Assembly: GCF_900605015.1 (NCBI RefSeq)
Contig: NZ_LR027575.1
Location: 240,690-304,689 of the forward strand
DNA length: 64,000 nt
Reading direction: 5' to 3'
Source: Olsenella sp. Marseille-P4559
GTDB taxonomy: Bacteria; Actinomycetota; Coriobacteriia; Coriobacteriales; Atopobiaceae
Position 1 is the first letter of the stretch; every line of letters starts with the position of its first letter. Both the position numbers and the translations under genes were made by a program. This document shows, one piece after another, positions 34,084 to 43,913 of the stretch. The notes below the pieces were generated by a model. The model was not told the origin of the DNA. It was given only the letters and a program-made list of their open reading frames with translations, and did not search any database.

Positions 34084-35022
34084 CTAACGTGCCTGGCCAG
34101 AGGTCTGGAAGCGCTCCATGGTGCCATAGAGATCGGTCAGGTGCTTGAACTGCTCGGGGTCAAAGAATGTGCAGGAACCCTGACCGTAGACCTCCGCCAC
34201 CTCCACGGCAAAGCGCGCGGCCTCCTCCACGTCGGTGCCGTGGGTGGCACCAGTGGCGCAACCGGCGACCATCTGCTCGGTAGCAATGGCAACGCCAACT
34301 ACGGGCGCGCTGGTTGCGGTGGCGGGCTGCAGGATGCTGTTGAGGTGGTAGAGGTCGTTGCCGTACGGGGTGATGTCCTGCTGGGAGAGGGCAAAGACCT
34401 GCGGCATCTTTCCGGTGACGCGTGTCATAACGTCCATGAGGTCGTTGGAGACCGAGAGGATGTAGCCCTGCATCACGGTGGGGGAGATGGCGATTCCGTT
34501 CACGTTGATGATTCGGTTGCCCTTGGTGGTGTCGATCGAGACCACGGCGTCCATGCGCGGGTCGACCTCCATGCGGTTCATGGTCTCCATGTCGATAGGA
34601 GAATCCATGAAGGGCACGGGCTCGTGCGGGAGCGTGGGGGCGTCGGGACACACATGGGTGGCAACGATGACGTCGCCGGCAAGGACGTCGCCCTGCTCGT
34701 GCATCTCAACGAGCTTGAGGGCGGCGGTGAGTGCCGCGAGGGCACCGTCGCCGTCGGACACGGCCACGATGAGCTCGGGACGGGCGCCAAGCCCACCGAG
34801 ACGGCCGACGACGCCGAGCGTGGGGGCGTCTCCGCCAGAAGACTTGCCGTTGGAGCCGGGGATGAGGACCTTCATGCAGTCGGTGCCGCCGCGCTCGCCG
34901 GAGACGCGCTCGACGGTAACGTCGCTTGCGCCGTGGGCGCGGAGAAAGTCCGCGACTTCGTTTCCCGATGCGGATGGCTTGTCGATGAGGTCATAGATGT
35001 CGAGCATCTGGCGAAGGAGCAT
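34084..35022 (-). CDS. DUF1177-family protein
   Basis: 312-residue protein of the DUF1177 family, which has a metallopeptidase-like look but no known reaction. Conserved stretches are LIDKPSASGNEVADFLRAHG, VIVATHVCPDAPT, MDAVVSIDTTKGNRI and TPYGNDLYHLNSILQPATA. ATG 35022 has AAAGGAATTCC upstream. It is co-transcribed with the AroM gene and divergent from the ABC transporter; neighbours suggest work on imported peptides. Confidence 0.8.
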   Translation of the reverse strand: MLLRQMLDIYDLIDKPSASGNEVADFLRAHGASDVTVERVSGERGGTDCMKVLIPGSNGKSSGGDAPTLGVVGRLGGLGARPELIVAVSDGDGALAALTAALKLVEMHEQGDVLAGDVIVATHVCPDAPTLPHEPVPFMDSPIDMETMNRMEVDPRMDAVVSIDTTKGNRIINVNGIAISPTVMQGYILSVSNDLMDVMTRVTGKMPQVFALSQQDITPYGNDLYHLNSILQPATATSAPVVGVAIATEQMVAGCATGATHGTDVEEAARFAVEVAEVYGQGSCTFFDPEQFKHLTDLYGTMERFQTSGQAR

Positions 35023-35133
35023 TGGAATTCCTTTCAACGAAATACGTTTCAATCCACGTGCCAAACAATTCGCAGACAACACCGAGAACCGGCGTGTTTA
35101 GCGTCTACCTTAGCCCGAGAAGAGCCGTCAATT

Positions 35134-35170
35134 GTTACAGCACGATGTAACTTGTTTCATGCGAGTGAAA
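35134..35170. promoter_or_regulatory. Operator cluster between DUF1177 and the peptide transporter
   Basis: Two dyads lie side by side: GTTACA-n6-TGTAAC (35134-35151) and TTTCA-n6-TGAAA (35155-35170). Near the DUF1177 start there is also GAAA-TACG-TTTC at about 35047-35058. RpiR proteins often bind TTTC/GAAA dyads, so the RpiR gene at 32562 is the likely binder. Confidence 0.45.
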
Positions 35171-35304
35171 TACACGCCCCCAGTCTCTGCTCTCCTGTCG
35201 CCAGCATGGCATGCTGCATTCAACGACCCGCAGGAGGTGGGTCAACGCGTGTGTGCCGCGTTGGTTGCCGGGAGGATTTGCCTGGCATGAGGGAGGAGCT
35301 GGCG

Positions 35305-36951
35305 ATGAGCGCTCAGAACAAGACCAGGTTGAACGTGCAGGAGTCCATGGCGTGCCTCTCGAGGCGCGGCTTCCTACGCACGGCGGGAATGCTGGGCCTT
35401 GGCGTTGCAGCTGCCGGCCTTGCGGGATGCGGCGGGAGCGCCGACAGCTCGTCTAACTCAGCGGGCACCAGTGGAGCTGCCGGTGGCACCCTCGTGATCT
35501 CCCTGCCTTCCTCGCCCAAGTGCCTCGACCCCATTCTCTATACGGGCACCTACGAGTCCCAGATCATCAACTGCGTGTGCGACACGCTCGTCGACTACAA
35601 CATGGACCTCTCCCAGATCGTGCCGGTTCTTGCGACCGACTGGACGATCAGCGACGACGGCCTTACCTACACCTTCAACCTGCGCAGCGACGCCAAGTTC
35701 CAGAAGGGCCAGTACCAGGACGGTCGTGCCGTCACCGCGGAGGACATCAAGTACTCTCTCGAGCGCTCCGCCAAGCAGTCCTCGATGAACCGCCTGGCGA
35801 TGCTCGACCACGTTGACGTTGTGAGCGACACGACCGTCAACTGCGTCCTCAACGCCCCCGCTGCTTCGTTCCTCACCGCGCTCACCGATGCCGGAAACGT
35901 CATTGTCCCCAAGGAGGAGGTCGAGGGCTGGGGCGACTCATTCGGCGACCACCTCGTTGGTTCCGGCCCCTTCAAGCTCGACCAGTTCCTCAAGGACCAG
36001 GAGTCCGACCTCTCCAAGAACGACACCTATTGGGGTCCCACGCCCAACCTCGACGGCGTGACCATCAAGGTCGTCACCGACATGACTCAGGCTGCAAACG
36101 GCCTCACCACCGGCGAGCTCGACATGGCCACCTCGCTCACCGGCGAGTCCATCCAGACCATCAAGAGCAACTCCGACCTTGTCATGCAGCAGACGCCTGC
36201 CCTGCACATCGCCTACGTCTACTTCAACCAGGTGAACGGCCCCACCGCCGACCAGCGCGTGCGCAAGGCCATCCTCATGGCAATCAACCGCGATGACCTC
36301 GTGAAGGGCGTCTATCCGTACGGCGAGGCCGAGACTGCCTCCCTGCCGCTCCCCAAGGGCAGCTGGGGCTACGATGCCTCCGTCGAGAGCGACGTTCCCG
36401 CATACGACCCGGACGCCGCGAAGGCGCTGATGGCAGAGGCGGGATACGCTGACGGCCTCTCGCTCAACCTCTACATCTCCAACACCGAGGCTCGCATCAA
36501 GATGGGAACCATCCTCCAGCAGACGCTCAAGGAGACCCTGAACATCGACCTCGCAATCAACCCGTCCGACTGGGGAACCTTCAGCGCCACGGCCGCCTCT
36601 GGCACCGCTGACATGTATGGCATGAGCTGGACCTGGTATCCTGACCCGTTCTTCTTCCTCAACAAGCTCTTCAGCAGCTCCGAGGTGGGCGCGCTCGGCA
36701 ACGGCGCAGGCTTTAGCCACCAGGACGTCGACGACCTTCTTGACAAGGCTCTTGCCGTCACCGACCAGGACCAGCGTGCCGACTACTACAAGCAGGCACT
36801 CAAGGCGATCGTTTCCTACGACCCGATGCTGGTCTACGCCTCCGAGTACGTGAACACCGGCCTCACCACCAAGGTCCAGGGCTACGAGCAGCGCGCCGAC
36901 GGCAAGATCGTCATCGTGAACGACGAGGTCAACGTCTCGAAAACCGCGTAG
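35305..36951 (+). CDS. Oligopeptide ABC transporter substrate-binding lipoprotein
   Basis: Family 5 extracellular solute-binding protein of 548 residues. The signal is twin-arginine type with a lipobox: LSRRGFLRTAGMLG then LAGC, giving lipidated Cys42. The binding domain shows YTFNLRSDAKFQKGQ and the PNLDGVTIKVV segment typical of peptide binders. ATG 35305 has GGAGGAG upstream; the frame is open much further left but that part is antisense to other genes. The permease and ATPase genes follow in order. Confidence 0.9.
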   Translation: MSAQNKTRLNVQESMACLSRRGFLRTAGMLGLGVAAAGLAGCGGSADSSSNSAGTSGAAGGTLVISLPSSPKCLDPILYTGTYESQIINCVCDTLVDYNMDLSQIVPVLATDWTISDDGLTYTFNLRSDAKFQKGQYQDGRAVTAEDIKYSLERSAKQSSMNRLAMLDHVDVVSDTTVNCVLNAPAASFLTALTDAGNVIVPKEEVEGWGDSFGDHLVGSGPFKLDQFLKDQESDLSKNDTYWGPTPNLDGVTIKVVTDMTQAANGLTTGELDMATSLTGESIQTIKSNSDLVMQQTPALHIAYVYFNQVNGPTADQRVRKAILMAINRDDLVKGVYPYGEAETASLPLPKGSWGYDASVESDVPAYDPDAAKALMAEAGYADGLSLNLYISNTEARIKMGTILQQTLKETLNIDLAINPSDWGTFSATAASGTADMYGMSWTWYPDPFFFLNKLFSSSEVGALGNGAGFSHQDVDDLLDKALAVTDQDQRADYYKQALKAIVSYDPMLVYASEYVNTGLTTKVQGYEQRADGKIVIVNDEVNVSKTA

Positions 36952-37068
36952 CAGCAACATCGATTCTATCCAGCCGAGGGAGCATGGGCGAGACCTGCGC
37001 CCCCTCGGCACCGAATGGGGCCATCCTGCGTCGCGTTCGGATGAGAACACCCAGGGGGTGGTAGCAGG

Positions 37069-38025
37069 ATGGCCAAGACAATCATCAGGCGGGCGCTTCA
37101 GACCATCCCCGTCCTGCTCGTTGTCGTAACGTTCACGTTTGTCCTCACGCGCATGATTCCCGGAGATCCCGCGGTGACCATGCTCGGTCCGCAGGCCTCG
37201 CCAGATGCCATCGAGACCATGCGAGAGAAGATGGGCCTCAACGAGCCCATGCTGCAGCAGTACGTGAGCTACGTCCTCGGCGTCCTGCAGGGGGACTTTG
37301 GCTATTCCTATTCCTACAACGGAGCAGTGATGCCCATCATCCTGAGCCGCCTCCCGTCCACGCTGATGATCACCATCACCGGACTCGTGCTCGCCATCCT
37401 GGTGGGGATTCCCATCGGCGTCGAGTCTGCGGTCAAGCAGAACACCGCCTTCGACTACATCTTCATGGTGCTGGCGCTTGTCGGCGTGTCGATGCCCATC
37501 TTCTGGCTTGGTCTGATGCTCGTCCTCACCTTCAGCGTGAACCTGGGATGGCTTCCCGTGATGGGCATGGGCAATATCGCCAAGGGTGCCTGGGACGTGG
37601 TGAGCCACATGATCCTGCCGTGCCTCTGCCTGGCGACGATTCCCGCCGCGACCTTTGCCCGCATCACGCGCTCCAGCATGCTCGAGTCCATCAACGCGGA
37701 CTATGTGAAGGCGCTTCGCTCCCGCGGCATCAAGGAGTCCGTGGTCATCTGGAAGCACGCATTCAAGAACGCCCTCCCGCCAATCGTCACCGTGCTGGGC
37801 ATCCAGCTTGCCGGTGCCTTTGCCGGAGCCATCCTCACCGAGACGATCTTCTCCTGGCCTGGCCTGGGGACCCTCATCGTGAACGCGGTCAACGGTCGCG
37901 ACTATGCCCTCATCCAGGGCGTGGTTCTCTTCTCGGCAGTGGTCTTCGTCTTCGTGAACCTGGTTGTGGACATCGTGTACATGATCATTAACCCCAAGGT
38001 GAGCTACGAGGGAGGTGCCCGCTAA
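37069..38025 (+). CDS. Peptide ABC transporter permease (DppB type)
   Basis: Inner-membrane permease of 318 residues with about six helices; the EAA-type loop is SMLESINADYVKALRSRGI. The N-terminus RALQTIPVLLVVVTFTFVL is that of DppB/OppB. Its stop overlaps the start of the second permease (TAATG). A GGGGGTGG ribosome-binding site lies ahead of the ATG. Confidence 0.92.
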   Translation: MAKTIIRRALQTIPVLLVVVTFTFVLTRMIPGDPAVTMLGPQASPDAIETMREKMGLNEPMLQQYVSYVLGVLQGDFGYSYSYNGAVMPIILSRLPSTLMITITGLVLAILVGIPIGVESAVKQNTAFDYIFMVLALVGVSMPIFWLGLMLVLTFSVNLGWLPVMGMGNIAKGAWDVVSHMILPCLCLATIPAATFARITRSSMLESINADYVKALRSRGIKESVVIWKHAFKNALPPIVTVLGIQLAGAFAGAILTETIFSWPGLGTLIVNAVNGRDYALIQGVVLFSAVVFVFVNLVVDIVYMIINPKVSYEGGAR

Positions 38026-38939
38026 TGGCAGAGCAGACGAATGCGACCGCGCCGGAGGCCCTGAGCGACGCCGCCAACCTCGAGATGCTCAAGCGCGAGC
38101 GGCGAGCGAACAACGTCTGGCACAAGCTCACGCGCAACAAGATGGCCGTCGTGGGGCTTGTCATCGTTGCCTTCATGGTCTTTCTCGCCGTGTTCGCACC
38201 GATCGTCTCGCCCTATGACCCCAATGCGACGGACATGTCCAACATGTTCGCGGCGCCGGGGCAGGCGGGCCACCTATTCGGCACCGACTCCTATGGTCGC
38301 GACCTGTTGTCTCGCATCATCTATGGTGCGAGAATTTCAATCTTCATCGCCATCGGCGGCACCATTGTGGGCGCCATTATTGGCGTGCTCCTCGGCCTTG
38401 TCGCCGGCTTCTTTGGCGGTGCGGTCGACTCCGTCATCATGCGCATCATGGACGGCATGATGTCCTTCCCGTTCATTCTTCTCGCCCTCATCCTCATGAC
38501 CATCCTGGGACAGGGCACACAGAACGTGATCATTGCCATTGGCGTGGCAAACGTCCCCAACTTTGCTCGTGTGGTGCGTGGCCAGGTGCACGTGGTAAAG
38601 AACGAGGAGTACTGCAACGCCGAGAGGGTCATAGGTGCCTCTCCCGCGCGCATCCTCTTCAAGCACATCTTCGCCAATGCCATGTCCCCAGTCATCGTGT
38701 ACTTCACGCTCAACATCGCAAGCGCAATCATCTCGGAGGCGGCGTTGTCTTTCCTCGGCCTTGGCGTGCAGCCCCCAACCGCATCGTGGGGAGCGATTCT
38801 CTCCGAGGGCAAGAGCGCGCTGCAGACCGCACCGCACATCGCCACCATCTCGGGCGTCTTCATCCTGCTTACGGTGCTTGGCTTCAATCTCTTTGGCGAC
38901 GGCATCCGCGACGTCTTCGATCCCAAGCAGAAGCGGTAG
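38025..38939 (+). CDS. Peptide ABC transporter permease (DppC type)
   Basis: 304-residue permease with an N-terminal extension and six helices. The family motif GTDSYGRDLLSRIIYGARIS follows the first extracellular loop, and the EAA loop reads EEYCNAERVIGASPARILFK. Its ATG shares one base with the stop of the DppB-type gene. Confidence 0.92.
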   Translation: MAEQTNATAPEALSDAANLEMLKRERRANNVWHKLTRNKMAVVGLVIVAFMVFLAVFAPIVSPYDPNATDMSNMFAAPGQAGHLFGTDSYGRDLLSRIIYGARISIFIAIGGTIVGAIIGVLLGLVAGFFGGAVDSVIMRIMDGMMSFPFILLALILMTILGQGTQNVIIAIGVANVPNFARVVRGQVHVVKNEEYCNAERVIGASPARILFKHIFANAMSPVIVYFTLNIASAIISEAALSFLGLGVQPPTASWGAILSEGKSALQTAPHIATISGVFILLTVLGFNLFGDGIRDVFDPKQKR

Positions 38940-38948
38940 GTGGTGAAC

Positions 38949-40004
38949 ATGACCGAGCAGAACACGGGGCTTCTCGATGACGCCGGAACAAAGTCGGGCG
39001 AGAGGATCCTCGAGGTGCGCAACCTCAAGACGTACTTCCACACGGCAGCTGGCATCGCCAAGGCGGTCGACGGCGTGAGCTTCTCCCTTGACCGCGGCAA
39101 GACCCTTGCCATCGTGGGAGAGTCCGGCTCTGGCAAGAGCGTGACCGCCTCCTCCGTGATTCGCCTGCTTGCAAAGACCGGCAAGATCGAGGGTGGCTCC
39201 ATCGAGTTCGATGGCATCGACATGGTTCACGTGCCGGAGCGCGAGCTGCTCAAGCTTCGTGGCAGCGACATCTCGAAGATCTTCCAGGACCCCATGAGCG
39301 GCCTCGACCCGGTCTTCAAGGTGGGCACCCAGATGGTCGAGCTCATCCGGGCGCACAGCGACTTGGGCAAGAAGGAGGCCTACGACCGCGCCGTCGAGAT
39401 GCTGCGCCTCGTTGGCATCCCAGACCTAGAGGCTCGCATGGACGCCTACCCCTATGAGCTATCGGGCGGCATGTGCCAGCGCGTGATCATTGCAATGGCG
39501 GTGAGCTGCCACCCCAAGTTCATCATCGCCGACGAACCAACGACCGCGCTTGACGTTACCGTTCAGTCCCAGGTCCTCTCGCTTTTGCGAAGCCTTCAGG
39601 ACGAGCTGAGCACTGCCATTCTCCTTATTACCCACAACCTTGGCATCGTGTGGGAGATGGCGGATGACGTCATGGTGATGTACGCGGGACGCACGTGCGA
39701 GTACACCTCCATGAGGGAGCTCTGCTCAAACCCGCTCCACCCATATACCTGGGGCCTTCTCGACTCCATGCCGCGGCTCTCCGACACCGCGAAGACCGAC
39801 CTCAAGACCATACCGGGCGTGCCTCCCGACCTCAGGCTTACTGGTACGTGCTGCAACTTCTGCAACCGCTGCCCCTATGCGACGGAGGAGTGCCACAAGC
39901 GCGTGCCGGAGCTCAAGGAGGTTGAGCCGGGGCACTTTGTGGCGTGCCTGAGGCAGGACGGCGAGCACAGGCTCGTGAGAGGCGAGGTGAACCACCATGA
40001 GTGA
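38949..40004 (+). CDS. Peptide ABC transporter ATPase (DppD type)
   Basis: 351-residue ATPase. Walker A is [10 protein letters not shown], the signature is [10 protein letters not shown], and Walker B is [12 protein letters not shown]. The C-terminal oligopeptide-transporter extension has Cys motifs [14 protein letters not shown] that may hold an iron-sulfur cluster, as in DppD/OppD. The ATG at 38949 is preferred over GTG 38940 or 38943. It overlaps the next gene by 8 bases. Confidence 0.92.
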   Translation: MTEQNTGLLDDAGTKSGERILEVRNLKTYFHTAAGIAKAVDGVSFSLDRGKTLAIVGESGSGKSVTASSVIRLLAKTGKIEGGSIEFDGIDMVHVPERELLKLRGSDISKIFQDPMSGLDPVFKVGTQMVELIRAHSDLGKKEAYDRAVEMLRLVGIPDLEARMDAYPYELSGGMCQRVIIAMAVSCHPKFIIADEPTTALDVTVQSQVLSLLRSLQDELSTAILLITHNLGIVWEMADDVMVMYAGRTCEYTSMRELCSNPLHPYTWGLLDSMPRLSDTAKTDLKTIPGVPPDLRLTGTCCNFCNRCPYATEECHKRVPELKEVEPGHFVACLRQDGEHRLVRGEVNHHE

Positions 40005-41031
40005 GACGCAGCCGATGGCTGTTGCCGCTAAACCCCAGGTTGCGAGCGGAGAGCCCATTCTCTCCATCAAGCACCTCTCCAAGGACTTCCGCCTGCGCGG
40101 CGGGAAGCTCTTCTCCAAGCCGCAAGTGCTCCACGCCCTTTCCGACGTGAGCCTGGACGTCTATCCCGGCGAGACGCTGGGCATCATTGGCGAGTCCGGC
40201 TGTGGCAAGTCCACGCTGGGCCGCTGCGTGGTGCAGCTGCACCAGGCCACCTCGGGCCAGATCGTCTACGGTGGCCAGGACATCACCAAGCTTGCCGGGC
40301 AGCAGCTCAAGGCGGTTCGCAAGGACATCCAGATGATCTTCCAGGACTCCTATTCCTCGCTTGACCCGCGCTACACGGCGGCCAAGACCATCGAGGAGCC
40401 CATGCTCATCTACCGTACCGAGCCCGATGCCTCCAGGCGCGAGCAGCGCGTCCTCGAGGTCATGCGCGAGGTCGGCCTGGACGTGCAGCACCTCCAGCGC
40501 TATCCGCACGAGTTCTCCGGCGGTCAGCGGCAGCGCATCAACGTGGCCCGCGCCCTGGTGCTTGACCCCAAGGTCATAGTCTGCGACGAGCCCGTCTCCG
40601 CGCTTGACGTCTCCATCCAGGCGCAGGTGCTCAACCTCTTCCGCCACCTGCAGCAGGAGCGAGGCCTCACGTACCTCTTCATCAGCCACGACCTCTCGGT
40701 CATCAAGCACATCTCCGACCGCGTTGCGATAATGTACCTGGGGCGCATCATGGAGCTGTGCCCTGCCGACAAGATCTATGCGCACCCGCTGCACCCCTAC
40801 ACCAAGGCTCTTCTCTCCGCCATTCCGCCCGAGAGCCCCTTCGACAAGAAGGAAGAGATCAAGCTCCAGGGCGAGATTCCAAGCCCCGTGGGCGAGCAGG
40901 TGGGATGCCCGCTTGCCGGCCGCTGCCCCTTCTGCATGGAGCGCTGCCGCCACGAGCGCCCATCGCTCGAGGAGGTCGAGGCCGGCCACCGCGTGGCGTG
41001 CTTCAAGTACCACGACGTCGTGGCGGAGTAG
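39997..41031 (+). CDS. Peptide ABC transporter ATPase (DppF type)
   Basis: 344-residue second ATPase. Walker A is GESGCGKSTLG, signature EFSGGQRQRINVA, Walker B VIVCDEPVSALD. The C-terminal part again has Cys residues (CPLAGRCPFCMERC) of the OppF type. It overlaps the DppD-type gene by 8 bases, so the two subunits are translated together. Confidence 0.92.
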   Translation: MSETQPMAVAAKPQVASGEPILSIKHLSKDFRLRGGKLFSKPQVLHALSDVSLDVYPGETLGIIGESGCGKSTLGRCVVQLHQATSGQIVYGGQDITKLAGQQLKAVRKDIQMIFQDSYSSLDPRYTAAKTIEEPMLIYRTEPDASRREQRVLEVMREVGLDVQHLQRYPHEFSGGQRQRINVARALVLDPKVIVCDEPVSALDVSIQAQVLNLFRHLQQERGLTYLFISHDLSVIKHISDRVAIMYLGRIMELCPADKIYAHPLHPYTKALLSAIPPESPFDKKEEIKLQGEIPSPVGEQVGCPLAGRCPFCMERCRHERPSLEEVEAGHRVACFKYHDVVAE

Positions 41032-41079
41032 CCGTGCGAGTCTCGCGTAATCAGTCCGTTTGTTCGTTCGGAGGAGTGT

Positions 41080-42354
41080 TTGTCTGCCATGCCACAGGTC
41101 ACGAAGGAAGAGCTCCACAAGAAGGTTCTCGACCACAAGGATGAGCTCGTCTCTCTCTGCCAGGACCTCATTCGCATCAAGAACCAGAGCCCGCTGGACC
41201 CGCAGGAGCCTGCGGTCGACTTTGTGAGAGGGTACCTTGCGAGCCATGGCATCGACTCGCAGCGCCTGGTTGCCTATGCGGGCGAGGACTACCCGGTAGT
41301 CTATGCTCGCATTGGCTCTGACGAGGGCTTCCGCATTGTCCTTAACGGCCACGTGGACGTGGTTCCCGTGGGGAACCTCTCCGGCTGGGACTTTGACCCT
41401 TTTGGGGCAGAGGTGTTTGACGGGAAGATTCACGGTCGCGGCGCCTCTGACATGAAGTGCGGCCTCGCGGTGCTGCTCTTCTCGATGGCGCTTCTCAACG
41501 AGTCTGGCGCCAACCTAAAGGGCGACATCCGCCTCCACGTGGCTACGGACGAGGAGATCGCAGGTACTGGCACCAAGTGGTTCTGCGACCACGGCTATGC
41601 GGACGGGGCGGATGCCGTGATGGTGGGGGAGCCCACCGGCCACGACACCATCGAGATTGGCCAGAAGGGCATCCTGCACCTCACGCTTACGGTGCATGGC
41701 ACGTCTGGCCATGGTTCGACGGGCAACTACAAGGGCGACAACGCCATCACCAAGCTGGCGCGCGTCATTCTCCACATCGACGAGCTGATCTCCGTTCCTG
41801 GGCACTACCTGCCAAGCCAGGCCCACGCGGTTGCCAACTCGCGCACCATTGCCGAGCGCACCATCGACAACCCCCTGGTGGGCAACGCAATCGACCACTG
41901 CTCGGCCAACGTGGGCATCATCGAGGGCGGCGGCAAGATCAACCAGGTGCCCGACCTTGCAAGCTGCAAGGTGGACGTGCGCCTGCCCTACGGTTGCAAG
42001 CACGAGGACGTGGTTGCTGTCGTCGACCGCATCATCGAGGAGAGCGGCGTCTCGGGCGTGGAGGCAAGCTACGAGTGGATCGCCGAGGGCAACTACACCG
42101 ATGACACCTGTCTCTTGGTGACTAGTCTCAAGGACAACATCGAGAGCGTCTGGGGCGAGGAGTGCCTGCCCGCCTACCAGTGGGCGTCCAGCGACGCTGC
42201 GCACTATCGCGCGCTTGGATGCCCCACCATCCAGTTTGGCCCAGCCAACAATGCCGGCATCCATGGCTACAACGAGGACGTGGACGTTGAGGACGTGGTG
42301 CATGCAGCAGAGATCTACATGCTCACCCTCTGTGACATGCTGGGCATCGAGTAG
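41080..42354 (+). CDS. M20-family peptidase (ArgE/DapE type)
   Basis: Cytoplasmic zinc peptidase/deacylase of 424 residues. Metal motifs are LNGHVDVVPVG, GRGASDMKCG and the base in HVATDEEIAGTG; the dimerisation lid (VHGTSGHGSTGNY) follows. TTG at 41080 is the better spaced start to GGAGGAG; the ATG at 41089 is the alternative. Placed after the transporter, it probably cleaves imported peptides or acylated amino acids. Confidence 0.85.
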   Translation: MSAMPQVTKEELHKKVLDHKDELVSLCQDLIRIKNQSPLDPQEPAVDFVRGYLASHGIDSQRLVAYAGEDYPVVYARIGSDEGFRIVLNGHVDVVPVGNLSGWDFDPFGAEVFDGKIHGRGASDMKCGLAVLLFSMALLNESGANLKGDIRLHVATDEEIAGTGTKWFCDHGYADGADAVMVGEPTGHDTIEIGQKGILHLTLTVHGTSGHGSTGNYKGDNAITKLARVILHIDELISVPGHYLPSQAHAVANSRTIAERTIDNPLVGNAIDHCSANVGIIEGGGKINQVPDLASCKVDVRLPYGCKHEDVVAVVDRIIEESGVSGVEASYEWIAEGNYTDDTCLLVTSLKDNIESVWGEECLPAYQWASSDAAHYRALGCPTIQFGPANNAGIHGYNEDVDVEDVVHAAEIYMLTLCDMLGIE

Positions 42355-42365
42355 GGAGGTCTCAC

Positions 42366-43853
42366 ATGGGAGAGTGCGAGTGCGGTTGCGAGTGCGGGTG
42401 CGGTTGCGAGGCCACGGTGGACGAGGTCCCGGAGGCAAAGAGCGCACAGCTCACGTGGCATGTTGGCGATGAGACGATTGACTATGCGGCAACGGCTGGC
42501 CACTTGGACATCGTCGACCGCGACAAGGTTCTCGAGGGGCGCATGTTCAACGTCTCCTATGTTGCCACGGCCATTGATGGCAGCGAGGTAGACCCTCACA
42601 AGCGCCCGGTGACCTTCTGCTACAACGGCGGTCCCGGTTCTGCATCGGTGCCCATCAACTTTGGCGGCCTTGGCCCGCGTCGCGTTGTGACCCACGGGAT
42701 GGACTTCGTGGGCGCTGGATATGAGGTCGTGGACAACCCTGGCACCCTGCTGCGAGAGTCAGACCTCGTCTTCCCGGATGCCCTGGGCACGGGCTGGTCC
42801 TTCGTGGCGGATGGCTACGATACCAAGCGCGTCTATGGCCTCGAGGAGGACGCACGAACCTTCTGCCGTGCCATCTGCCAGTGGCTTGACGAGAACGACC
42901 GCTGGGGTTCTCCGCTCTACATCTTTGGCGAGTCGTACGGGACCATGCGCAGCGCCGTTCTCATGCGCTACCTTGGCGAGGCGCACGTGCCCCTGGCGGG
43001 CGTCGTGATGCTCTCTGCCTACTACGACTGGACGCAGAACCTTCCGGGCAATGACCTCTATTACGTGGGCATGGTTCCCACCTTTGCCTCGACGGCGCAG
43101 TACTTTGGCCTAGTTGGCCAGGGCGTCGACGAAGACGAGTGGTTCGACAGGGCCTCTGCGTTTGCTGGCGGCGAGTATGCCTGCGGCATCTTCCAGGGAG
43201 ACGAGATCGATCCTGCCGAGAAGGACGCCTTGGCAGAACATCTGTCTGCCTTTATCGGGCTTCCCAAGGACTATCTGCTTGTCCGCAACAACCGAGTTGA
43301 GCTTGAGGACTTTAGGAAAGACCTGCTCGCCGATCGTGGCCTCGTGTGCGGCCGTCTTGACCAGCGCTTTACTGAGACATCTCTGCTTCCCAGCCAGCGA
43401 GCCTCGTTCTACTTTGCCTGCGAGGACCCTGCCAACCACGCACTCGAGAGCTGCTGGTATGCTGCGTTCCGTGACTTCCTACGCAGCGACCTTGGCTACG
43501 AGGGTCCAGCCGAGTACCGCCTTTCGGTATGGGGCGAGATCGGCATTGGCTGGAATTGGGTCCACGACGAGCCCGGCTTCGACGAGACGACCGTTGCGGC
43601 GCCCAACCTAGCGTACGACATCGCCGTTGCCATGAGGCGCAGCCCCACGACCAAGCTCTGCATCTTGGGCGGTCGTTACGACACGGCAACGCCCTGGTGG
43701 AACGTGCGGCACACGATGTCGCAGCTCTACCTGCCGGATGCGCTCAAGCGTCAGATCACCTGGCATCGCTATGGGTGCGGACACATGGCCTACACTGACG
43801 AGCCCACGCTCCACGCCATGGCAGCCGATTGGCACGAGTTCTATAGCGAGTAG
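42366..43853 (+). CDS. S10-type serine carboxypeptidase with Cys-repeat N-terminus
   Basis: 495-residue alpha/beta hydrolase of the S10 carboxypeptidase kind. The oxyanion and acid-site motif is FCYNGGPGSAS, nucleophile Ser190 is in FGESYGTMR, Asp439 in GGRYDTATP and His473 in GCGHMAYT. No signal peptide is present, so the enzyme is likely cytoplasmic. The first 15 residues (MGECECGCECGCGCE) hold six cysteines at alternate positions, encoded by short GAGTGCG-like repeats. GGGAGG precedes the ATG. It probably acts with the M20 enzyme on imported peptides. Confidence 0.85.
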   Translation: MGECECGCECGCGCEATVDEVPEAKSAQLTWHVGDETIDYAATAGHLDIVDRDKVLEGRMFNVSYVATAIDGSEVDPHKRPVTFCYNGGPGSASVPINFGGLGPRRVVTHGMDFVGAGYEVVDNPGTLLRESDLVFPDALGTGWSFVADGYDTKRVYGLEEDARTFCRAICQWLDENDRWGSPLYIFGESYGTMRSAVLMRYLGEAHVPLAGVVMLSAYYDWTQNLPGNDLYYVGMVPTFASTAQYFGLVGQGVDEDEWFDRASAFAGGEYACGIFQGDEIDPAEKDALAEHLSAFIGLPKDYLLVRNNRVELEDFRKDLLADRGLVCGRLDQRFTETSLLPSQRASFYFACEDPANHALESCWYAAFRDFLRSDLGYEGPAEYRLSVWGEIGIGWNWVHDEPGFDETTVAAPNLAYDIAVAMRRSPTTKLCILGGRYDTATPWWNVRHTMSQLYLPDALKRQITWHRYGCGHMAYTDEPTLHAMAADWHEFYSE

Positions 43854-43873
43854 CCTCACGCAACCACTAACTT

Positions 43874-43890
43874 GCCGGTGGAGCACCGGC
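43874..43890 (+). terminator. Short hairpin after the S10 gene
   Basis: GCCGGTG pairs with CACCGGC around GAG, 20 bases after the stop. No T-tract; moderate support as terminator. Confidence 0.4.
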
Positions 43891-43913
43891 GAGCACCATA
43901 CAGCGAACTTCTC

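Noticed and set aside
35938-37758. Minus-strand open frame of 606 codons opposite the peptide-binding protein and permease
   Set aside because: It is antisense to conserved transporter genes with shadow-type composition.
39913-41433. Minus-strand open frame of 506 codons opposite the DppF ATPase
   Set aside because: It is antisense to an ATPase with intact Walker and signature motifs.
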